The notes beneath the pieces were generated by a model. That model saw only the letters and a program-made list of their open reading frames with translations. It did no database searches and was not told the origin of the DNA. The translations under genes and the position numbers were made by a program. A DNA stretch of 64,000 nt from Rubricoccus sp963708165 (lineage in GTDB: Bacteria; Bacteroidota; Rhodothermia; Rhodothermales; Rubricoccaceae), in contig OY970187.1 in the NCBI GenBank assembly GCA_963708165.1, positions 3,596,001 through 3,660,000 on the forward strand, read 5' to 3'. The stretch's first letter is position 1. Each line of letters begins with the position of its first letter. Of the stretch, positions 58,416-64,000 are shown piece by piece.

Positions 58416-59252
58416 ATGATCATCGACACGCACGCACACCTCTACCTGCCCACATTCGATGCCGACCGCCCGGAGGTTGTGGCTCGCGCCGAGCAAGCGG
58501 GTGTCGAGATGATTCTGATGCCCGCCGTGGATCTTGCGTCTACGCATCTGGCGCTAGACCTCGCCGACGGTGACGAGAGGCTTCGCGCGATGGCAGGCAT
58601 CCACCCGAGCTACGTCCACGAGGGCGCCTCTGGCGACCTAGACGCGACACTGGACCTCGCGCGCGATCCTCGCATCGTGGCCGTGGGCGAGACGGGCCTG
58701 GACTACTACTGGAGCCGGGATTACGTCGAATTACAGCACGAAAGCCTGCGCGCGCACGTGCGCATGGCCATGGAAACGGGAAAGCCGCTTGTGCTACACA
58801 ACCGTGACAAAAAAGGATCTGATGACTGTTCGCGCGACATCGTGCGCATCCTCCGCGAAGAGCGAGAGGCGGCCTCTGGCGACTTGACAGGCGTCTTCCA
58901 CTGCTTCTCCGGCCCGGCGTGGCTCGCGGCCGAGGTGCTGGACCTGGGCTTTTACATCGGATTGGGAGGCACGCTCACGTTCAAGAATGGCGGCGTGCCC
59001 AGCGCGATCACCGACGTGCCACTCGACCGCATCGTGCTCGAAACCGACGCGCCCTACCTCGCGCCCGCGCCCAACCGTGGGAAGCGCAACGAGCCTGCGT
59101 GGACGCGCTGGGTCGCGGAGAAACTCGCTGCGCTCCGGGACCTGCCTCTTGCGGACATCGAAGCCGTCACGACCCAGAATGCACGCGCCCTGTTCGGGCT
59201 CGGGCCTCTGGCGCCAGAGGCTCAGTCGAAGTCTGAGCACGACATGAAATAG
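58416..59252 (+). CDS. tatD: TatD family metal-dependent hydrolase
   Basis: 278 residues, TIM-barrel amidohydrolase type. Metal ligands DTHAHLY (HxH), the Glu in VAVGETGLDYYW, the His pair in LVLHNRDKKG and GVFHCFSG, and Asp in VLETDAPYLAP, with PNRGKRNEPAW near the end. TatD-type enzymes are DNases or deacylases. It is divergent from the kinase gene; the C-terminus (LGPLAPEAQSK) comes from a repeat palindrome and overlaps the convergent zinc-ribbon gene by 31 bp. Confidence 0.94.
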   Translation: MIIDTHAHLYLPTFDADRPEVVARAEQAGVEMILMPAVDLASTHLALDLADGDERLRAMAGIHPSYVHEGASGDLDATLDLARDPRIVAVGETGLDYYWSRDYVELQHESLRAHVRMAMETGKPLVLHNRDKKGSDDCSRDIVRILREEREAASGDLTGVFHCFSGPAWLAAEVLDLGFYIGLGGTLTFKNGGVPSAITDVPLDRIVLETDAPYLAPAPNRGKRNEPAWTRWVAEKLAALRDLPLADIEAVTTQNARALFGLGPLAPEAQSKSEHDMK

Positions 59253-59452
59253 TGACAACGCGGACACCTCCGTTTGCACTTCTCATTGTGCAGTCGACTG
59301 CTGCAGTTGGGGCAAAAGTCCCACGGGTTCATCGCGTCCCGGGCCACACGGCGCGCCGGTTGATCACCGCCAGAGGCCTCTGGCGATGCGTCGGCCTCGG
59401 GAAAGTCCAGCGGGAGCGTCGTGAGGTCAGCGGGTCGGAGGCGTGGGTTCAT
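59222..59452 (-). CDS. Small zinc-ribbon protein
   Basis: 76 residues. A disordered N-terminal half (ADASPEASGGDQPARR) and a C-terminal zinc ribbon DFCPNCSSRLHNEKCKRRCPRCHYFMSCSDFD, with C-x2-C near residue 47 and C-x2-C near 68. Its start overlaps the stop of the upstream membrane-protein gene (ATGA), and its end overlaps tatD on the other strand. Such ribbons may bind nucleic acid or protein; role unknown. Confidence 0.82.
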   Translation of the reverse strand: MNPRLRPADLTTLPLDFPEADASPEASGGDQPARRVARDAMNPWDFCPNCSSRLHNEKCKRRCPRCHYFMSCSDFD

Positions 59453-59919
59453 GTCCAGGAGATGGCCTGCCCCTCAATCTCGGCTACGCGTGCCGCGTCG
59501 GCCAGAGCGCGGTGGATGTCTGCGAACTCGGGCCAGTCTTCGGGCCGGAGCGTCGTCACCATGTCCCCGATCCCAACTACCAGACCTTCGCGCCGTGGAA
59601 GCACGGAGTGGACGCGTTCCAACACCGCCGGTCCGTCTCCCGAGGCGTCCCACACCGACGGGATCGCGGCGCGGCCGCCGTGGACGATCACCTCGGCTGG
59701 GCGCTTCTGAATCGCGTACAACCCGCCAGAGGCTGCCAGCAGGTACACCAGCGGCACGATGATGAGAAGCGGCCGGAGCACGTCGATGCCCTGGAGCACG
59801 GCCGAGAGCGCAGCCACCATCACGATGAGAAACGCGACGGCCACAGGCGTCGACTGCGCCCGCGCGGCGACGAGCGCGCGTGAGGCGCTGCCAGGGTGAT
59901 GGATGCTCTGAAAGGTCAC
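59449..59919 (-). CDS. Membrane-anchored hypothetical protein
   Basis: 156 residues from a GTG start (V-TFQSIHHPGSASRAL). Two close hydrophobic segments (VAVAFLIVMVAALSAVLQGI and LRPLLIIVPLVYLLAASGGLYAI), then a soluble tail with VIVHGGRAAIPSVWDASGDGPAVLERVHSVLPRREGLVVGIGDMVTTLRPEDWPEF. The longer in-frame reading to 60090 is antisense to pruA and repeat-derived. It overlaps the zinc-ribbon gene by 4 bp, so the two are co-translated. No family recognised. Confidence 0.75.
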   Translation of the reverse strand: MTFQSIHHPGSASRALVAARAQSTPVAVAFLIVMVAALSAVLQGIDVLRPLLIIVPLVYLLAASGGLYAIQKRPAEVIVHGGRAAIPSVWDASGDGPAVLERVHSVLPRREGLVVGIGDMVTTLRPEDWPEFADIHRALADAARVAEIEGQAISWT

Positions 59920-59990
59920 GGGCGGCGTGTGCCTTGGGCGGAACCGCGCCTCTGGCGAGAGTCGGTCGCGCCAGAGGCGCCGGGTACGGG

Positions 59991-61631
59991 CTAGGCCTCG
60001 TCGTTCTCGTGGAACGGGTAGGCGAAGTGCTTGGGCGAGACGAAGTTCTCCTTGACAGAGCGGAGGCTGGCCCAGCGGAGCAGGTTCCACTTGGAGCCCG
60101 CCTTGTCGTTCGTGCCGGAGCCTCTGGCGCCGCCAAACGGCTGTTGTCCAACGACGGCGCCGGTCGGCTTGTCGTTGATGTAGAAGTTGCCAGCAGACTC
60201 CGCCAGCTTATCTGCTGCGTGAGCGATCACGCGGCGATCCTGCGCAAAGACGGCGCCGGTGAGTGCGTACGGGCTGGTGCTGTCTACGAGATCCAGCACG
60301 TCATCGAACGACTGCGACGCGGGGGCGACGTAGATCGATGCGACCGGCCCAAAGATCTCTTCCTCCATCGTCTGGTAGCGCGGGTCGTCGGCTTTGAGCA
60401 CGGTCGGGTCGATGAAGTAGCCGGTGCTGCCGTCGTAGGTGCCGCCTGCCACAATCTCGACGCCAGAGGCTTCTTTCGCGCGGTCGATGTAGCCGGTGAT
60501 CTTGCCAAACGCGCGCTCGTCGATGACGGCGTTGACGAAGTTGGAAAAGTCCTGCGGGGCGCCGACCGTCATCTCGCTCATCTGCGCGAGCAGTGAGTCC
60601 TTGACGGCGGGCCACAGGCTATCGGGCAGGTACACGCGGGAGGCCGCGGAGCACTTCTGTCCCTGGTACTCGAACGAGCCTCGCACGATGGCCGTCGCGA
60701 CGGCGTCGGCGTTTGCGCTCTCGTGCGCCACGATGAAGTCTTTGCCGCCCGTCTCGCCTACAATGCGAGGGTAGGTGCGGTACTCGCTGATGTTGTCGCC
60801 GATGGTCTTCCAGAGGTGCTGGAATGTGCCCGTAGAACCCGTGAAGTGAAGGCCCGCGAGGTGCTCGCTCGCCATGACGGGGTCGCCCACGTCAGCGCCC
60901 TCGCCGGGGAGCATCTGGATCACGCCTGGTGGCAGCCCTGCTTCCTCGAACAACTCGACGATGACCTGCGCCGAGAGCATCTGCGTCGGCGCGGGCTTCC
61001 ACACGACCGTGTTGCCCATCATCGCGGGCGCCGCGCAGAGGTTGGCTGCGATGGAGGTGAAGTTGAACGGCGAGACCGCAAACACAAAACCTTCCAGCCC
61101 GCGATATTCGGTCCGGTTCCAGATGCCGGGGTCGCTCACGGGCTGATCCTCGTAGACGCCGCGCATGAAGTGAGCGTTGAAGCGGAAAAAGTCGATCATC
61201 TCCGCCGCGGCATCGATCTCAGCCTGGAACACGTTTTTGGACTGCCCCAGCATCGTGGACGCGTTCATGCGGTCGCGAAAGGGCCCCGCCAGAAGCTCCG
61301 CGGCTTTGAGAAAGACGGACGCACGGTCGGTCCACGCCATGCGGCTCCAGTCGTGCCGCGCATCCAGCGCGCCCTGAATGGCTGCCTCTACGTCCTCCGG
61401 GCGCGCAGTGTGCACCGTCGCGACCTCGTGCTGATGGTCGTGCGGCTCGACGACCTTTACCGTTTTACCCGTCTCGACGGTTTTGCCGTTGATGTAGGGC
61501 ATGATCTCGGCGTGCTCACCGCCCATCTTCGCGAGCTCGGCGCGCAGCGACGCCCGCTCGGGTGAGCCGGGCGCGTAGGACTTGACGGGCTCGTTGATAG
61601 GTGCGGGCGGGCGCGCGATGGCGTTGTTCAT
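59991..61631 (-). CDS. pruA: L-glutamate gamma-semialdehyde dehydrogenase (PruA)
   Basis: 546 residues from MNNAIARPPAP. Aldehyde-dehydrogenase fold of the 1-pyrroline-5-carboxylate type: FAVSPFNFTSIAANLCAAPAMMGNTVVWKPAPT, HFTGSTGTFQHLWKTIGDNI, the Glu of VGETGGKDFIVAHESA, catalytic Cys in YQGQKCSAASRVY, and QQPFGGARGSGTNDKAGSKWNLLRWASLRSVKENF at the end. It oxidises glutamate semialdehyde to glutamate in proline breakdown. No putA or prodh domain is attached or adjacent. Only a few repeat-encoded loops (KEASGVEI, GGARGSG). Confidence 0.97.
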   Translation of the reverse strand: MNNAIARPPAPINEPVKSYAPGSPERASLRAELAKMGGEHAEIMPYINGKTVETGKTVKVVEPHDHQHEVATVHTARPEDVEAAIQGALDARHDWSRMAWTDRASVFLKAAELLAGPFRDRMNASTMLGQSKNVFQAEIDAAAEMIDFFRFNAHFMRGVYEDQPVSDPGIWNRTEYRGLEGFVFAVSPFNFTSIAANLCAAPAMMGNTVVWKPAPTQMLSAQVIVELFEEAGLPPGVIQMLPGEGADVGDPVMASEHLAGLHFTGSTGTFQHLWKTIGDNISEYRTYPRIVGETGGKDFIVAHESANADAVATAIVRGSFEYQGQKCSAASRVYLPDSLWPAVKDSLLAQMSEMTVGAPQDFSNFVNAVIDERAFGKITGYIDRAKEASGVEIVAGGTYDGSTGYFIDPTVLKADDPRYQTMEEEIFGPVASIYVAPASQSFDDVLDLVDSTSPYALTGAVFAQDRRVIAHAADKLAESAGNFYINDKPTGAVVGQQPFGGARGSGTNDKAGSKWNLLRWASLRSVKENFVSPKHFAYPFHENDEA

Positions 61632-61811
61632 CGGGTCGGGATGAGAGTTCAGGAAGGGCTTCCGCGAAGATACCGAGTGCGCCTCTGGCGAAGGGTGAAC
61701 GTCCGACGCCGCGCGTTGACGGCAGCAGCTCGTTGCGATGAACAGGATGGATAGTGCACCGTCCCGACTGCGGCCTCTGGCGCCAGAGGCCTCCGGCGGT
61801 TTGCTTTCAGT

Positions 61812-61836
61812 CCCCAGTCCCCAGTCCCCAGTCCCC
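61812..61836 (-). promoter_or_regulatory. Perfect four-run G-quadruplex motif upstream of pruA
   Basis: On the minus strand four GGGG runs are separated by ACT three times (7-bp tandem repeat). It is on the pruA coding strand about 180 bp before its start, and within the leader of the divergent permease gene. Confidence 0.7.
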
Positions 61837-61890
61837 AGAAACGCGAGCCTCTGGCGGGGCGATCTTGCGCGCTCGCCCACCGCACGCCTC

Positions 61891-63171
61891 TTGATCGGTC
61901 CTTTCGAGCGTACCCTCGCCTTCCGCTACTTCCGTGGCGCCAGAGGCCGCAACGAGCGCCGCGCGTTTCTGCGCTTCGTGACCATCGCCGCGATCGGCGG
62001 CGTGGCGGTGGGCGTGGGGGCGCTGCTGCTTGCCATGATGATCGTGCGCGGCTTCGAGCGCGAGATCGAGTCCAAGATCGTCGGCTTCGGGCAGCATGTG
62101 CAGGTCGACAGCTTCCTCGGCGAGCCTCTGGCGAACGCCGATCAACTCCAGGCCGACATCGCGGCGATGGAAGGCGTGCACCGCGTGACGCCCGTCGTGA
62201 TGGACTTTTCGCTGCTCCGCGCCGCGCCACAGGCCGGAGCGGACGGCAGTTCCAAGCCCGCCATTGAAGGCGTGTTGCTCTGGGGCACGCCGCGAGACGG
62301 CCAGCCCTTTATCGAGTCCAAGGTCGACTCTGCGGGCGCGTTCAGCTTCGAGCCCGACGCCAGAGGCCGCCTGGGTGTCGTGATTGGCAAGCGGCTCTCG
62401 GAGGTGCTGGGTGTACACGTGGGGGATGGCGTGACGGTCTTCGCGACGCGGACGGCCCGGCAGGCGGGCGCATTTGGCTCGCGGCCCAAGGTCAAGAGCT
62501 TTTACGTCTCGGGCATCTACGAAACGGGACTTGCGGACTTCGACGAGCGCTTCGCCTACACCGACATCGACCGCGCGCGCGACCTCTTGGGATACGCGAG
62601 CGACCAGGTGACGCGCATCGATGTCACGCTGGACGACCTGGAAGCGAGTCCTGCCATGGCGACGCGCATCGCGGCCGAAATGGGGTCGCCTGTGTACGCC
62701 CGCTCGGTCTACGACGTGTACCGTGGTCTTTTCGCCTGGGTCGAGTTGCAGGCCAGCATCGTACCACTCGTGATCTCGACGCTCGTCATCGTGGCCGCGT
62801 TCAACATCATTGGCACGCTGCTGATGGTGGTGTTGGAGAAGACCCGCGAGATCGGGACCGTGCTCGCCATGGGCGCCAGCCGCGCGTCTGTGCGGCGCCT
62901 GTTCCTGATCTTGGGCGCGCTCGTCGGCGCCTCTGGCGCGAGCATCGGCGCCGGGCTGGCGCTGCTCTTTGGACTCGCCGAGAAGAAGTGGGAGTTCATC
63001 CCGCTGCCGCAAGAGGCTTACTACCTCAGCGCCGCGCCTATCGAGTTGCGCGTGTTCGACTTCGTGTGGGTGACCGTCGCGGCCGTCGTACTGTGTACGC
63101 TCGCGGCCTACCTGCCAGCCCGTGCCGCCTCGCGCATCGAGCCCATCCGCACCATCCGGTTCGGGGGCTGA
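61891..63171 (+). CDS. LolC/LolE-type ABC transporter permease
   Basis: 426 residues from a TTG start (L-IGPFERTLAFRYF); an in-frame Met at 61738 would add 51 residues translated from repeat and minisatellite DNA. LAFRYFRGARGRNERRAFLRFVTIAAIGGVAVGVGALLLAMMIVRGFEREIE is the first helix and FtsX/MacB-type entry, a long periplasmic domain follows, then three helices (IVPLVISTLVIVAAFNIIGTLLMVVLEKTREIGTVLAMGASRASVRRLFLILGAL). It probably works with a LolD-like ATPase encoded elsewhere in lipoprotein release. TGA-GCCTCTGGCG at the stop. Confidence 0.9.
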   Translation: MIGPFERTLAFRYFRGARGRNERRAFLRFVTIAAIGGVAVGVGALLLAMMIVRGFEREIESKIVGFGQHVQVDSFLGEPLANADQLQADIAAMEGVHRVTPVVMDFSLLRAAPQAGADGSSKPAIEGVLLWGTPRDGQPFIESKVDSAGAFSFEPDARGRLGVVIGKRLSEVLGVHVGDGVTVFATRTARQAGAFGSRPKVKSFYVSGIYETGLADFDERFAYTDIDRARDLLGYASDQVTRIDVTLDDLEASPAMATRIAAEMGSPVYARSVYDVYRGLFAWVELQASIVPLVISTLVIVAAFNIIGTLLMVVLEKTREIGTVLAMGASRASVRRLFLILGALVGASGASIGAGLALLFGLAEKKWEFIPLPQEAYYLSAAPIELRVFDFVWVTVAAVVLCTLAAYLPARAASRIEPIRTIRFGG

Positions 63172-63252
63172 GCCTCTGGCGCCAGAGGCAAACGCGAGAG
63201 GCGAACCGCTCCGAGGCCGCGGCGTACCGCACGCTCATTCCCATCCCCCTCG

Positions 63253-63726
63253 ATGCCTCTCTCTTCTGGCGACGCCGCTCCCGACATTTCGCTCTTCGAC
63301 AGCGACACGCAGCCCTTTGAACTCAGCGACGCCCTGTCCGACGGTCCCGTCGTGCTGCTGTTCTTCCCGGGTGCCTTCACGAGCGTCTGCACCAACGAAC
63401 TCGACACCGTCGGCAACGACATCGGCAACTACGGCGACGCCCAGGTTATTGGCGTCTCGACCGACTCGCCGTTTGCGCTCGCAGAGTTCAAAAAGGTCCA
63501 CGACTTCCCGTTCCAGCTCCTCTCCGACCACGACGGCAGCGTCTCGGACGCCTACGGCGCGAAGTACGACGGCGACTTTACCCCGATGAAGCTCGACCGC
63601 ATCTCGAAGCGCTCAGCCTTCGTCATCGACCGCGACCAGAAGATCCGCTACGCCGAGGTGCTCGAAAACGCCGGCGAGATGCCCGACCTGGACGCCGTCA
63701 AGAAAACCGTCGCAGACCTCGGGTAA
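63253..63726 (+). CDS. Peroxiredoxin (AhpC/TSA superfamily)
   Basis: 157 residues. The peroxidatic Cys lies in VVLLFFPGAFTSVCTNELDTV (P-x3-T-x2-C), followed by the resolving-region DFPFQLLSDHDGSVSDAYGAKYD and FVIDRDQKIRYAEVLENAGEMPD. No second conserved Cys is visible, so it is a one-Cys-type enzyme of the AhpE/BCP kind that reduces peroxides in the cytosol. No repeat copy lies in the CDS. Confidence 0.95.
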   Translation: MPLSSGDAAPDISLFDSDTQPFELSDALSDGPVVLLFFPGAFTSVCTNELDTVGNDIGNYGDAQVIGVSTDSPFALAEFKKVHDFPFQLLSDHDGSVSDAYGAKYDGDFTPMKLDRISKRSAFVIDRDQKIRYAEVLENAGEMPDLDAVKKTVADLG

Positions 63727-64000
63727 CGCCTCCGCGCGAATCCCCCATCTCGACCGCGCTCGTCGCGCCAGAGGCTGGAACGCTGGCCTCTGGCGCGATG
63801 CCCACCCAGACTGCGTTCGCCTTTGCCTGACGGCGATGCGCCAGAGGCCGGGTCCGTCAGCAGCACATGCTTTCTCCTTGGCACTTCGTGCACGTGGGCA
63901 GGCAGCGAGCAACCGCCGACGCTAAGCGACGAGGTGTACGCTCGCACGGCCTCTGGCAAAACACGCCCCTGGCGCGTTGCAGTGCTGGAATCTGACGCGG
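63727..64000. other. 274-bp right-edge region rich in repeat half-sites
   Basis: It contains at least four half-sites (63768, 63786, 63839, 63949 region). Apart from a possible Cys-rich minus-strand ORF I see no gene; the window ends here. Confidence 0.5.
63857..64000 (-). CDS. Possible Cys-rich C-terminus running off the window
   Basis: By my own translation, an open minus-strand frame enters from the right edge and ends ARCLPTCTKCQGESMCC before TGA. The Cys spacing (C-x3-C-x2-C, then CC) looks metal-binding or like a small modified peptide. Within it, AAGGAG lies 5 bp before ATG-TGC-TGC-TGA. Upstream residues are Arg-rich and partly repeat-derived, so this could equally be noise. The start is not visible. 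Confidence 0.25.
   Translation of the reverse strand, partial: PRQIPALQRARGVFCQRPCERTPRRLASAVARCLPTCTKCQGESMCC

Overview
The window is a gene-dense, high-GC (about two thirds GC by eye) bacterial chromosome segment with no rRNA, tRNA, CRISPR array, integrase or transposase that I can recognise. Gene content (GWxTD protein, DUF3857 and DUF5916 proteins, GldE/CNNM-like protein, OmpA lipoprotein, LytS/LytTR pair, separate secD and secF) together with a Bacteroidetes-type promoter element (TAnnTTnG) in a high-GC genome suggests Rhodothermota, perhaps a Rubricoccus/Rubrivirga-like marine lineage. That assignment is inference; I cannot run a search.

The dominant signal is not a gene. A 10-bp word, GCCTCTGGCG (reverse CGCCAGAGGC), occurs at roughly 6-9 half-sites per kb (17 counted between 2380 and 4330), so several hundred copies in the window against less than one expected by chance. 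Two half-sites commonly fuse into the 18-bp palindrome GCCTCTGGCGCCAGAGGC or the reverse order CGCCAGAGGCCTCTGGCG. It fills intergenic gaps, is fused to stop codons as TAG-CCTCTGGCG, forms 16-bp tandem arrays (3399, 35270, 48198) and an in-frame 15-bp array in egtB, and inside genes encodes ASG, PLA, ARG or PEA, mostly in linkers, loops and signal-peptide ends. Well-conserved genes such as purA, secF, the OmpA/DUF4398 pair and the peroxiredoxin carry none.

Layout: 1-4 kb has a GWxTD lipoprotein-like protein, a K+ channel with a zinc-ribbon tail, and an FtsB/DivIC-like division protein. 3.8-6.6 kb is an ergothioneine operon (egtB-egtD-small orf, minus). 6.6-13.8 kb has a hydrolase-OsmC fusion, a large M16 protease, a Rossmann protein with a small acidic protein after it, an Nfu N-domain protein, and a holin-X/DUF3618 membrane pair. 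13.8-16.6 kb holds a 25-residue membrane peptide, two tandem envelope lipoproteins (DUF4398, OmpA) and a HAD phosphatase. 16.6-22.4 kb is a minus-strand run: three small secreted or lipoproteins (two of them paralogues), purF, a small protein and a secreted alpha/beta hydrolase. 22.5-29.9 kb has a frameshifted PH-like membrane protein, PBP1A, a vWA lipoprotein, a CNNM/HlyC protein and a class D beta-lactamase. 30.1-35.2 kb has a sodium-dependent transporter operon and a DUF5916 outer-membrane protein. 35.4-43.3 kb has YigZ, frameshifted holB, a tandem pair of DUF3857 transglutaminase-like proteins (the second apparently catalytically dead) and frameshifted glpK. 43.4-49.7 kb has secD, secF, a STAS protein, purA and a sensor kinase. 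49.7-53.4 kb has a SAM hydroxide-adenosyltransferase-family protein, a GbsR/MarR regulator with a perfect inverted repeat over its own start, yraN and a type 2 asparaginase. 53.4-59.9 kb has a SpoIID-like protein, a LytTR regulator with a PDZ-containing histidine kinase, TatD and two small proteins. 59.9-63.7 kb has pruA, a LolC/E-type permease and a peroxiredoxin.

Three otherwise intact genes (22.5 kb membrane protein, holB, glpK) each need a single +1 shift to read through. This either reflects base-call errors or real lesions, and is reported separately. Two copies of a different, about 107-bp imperfect palindrome (12080 and 16650) sit against stop codons of unrelated genes.
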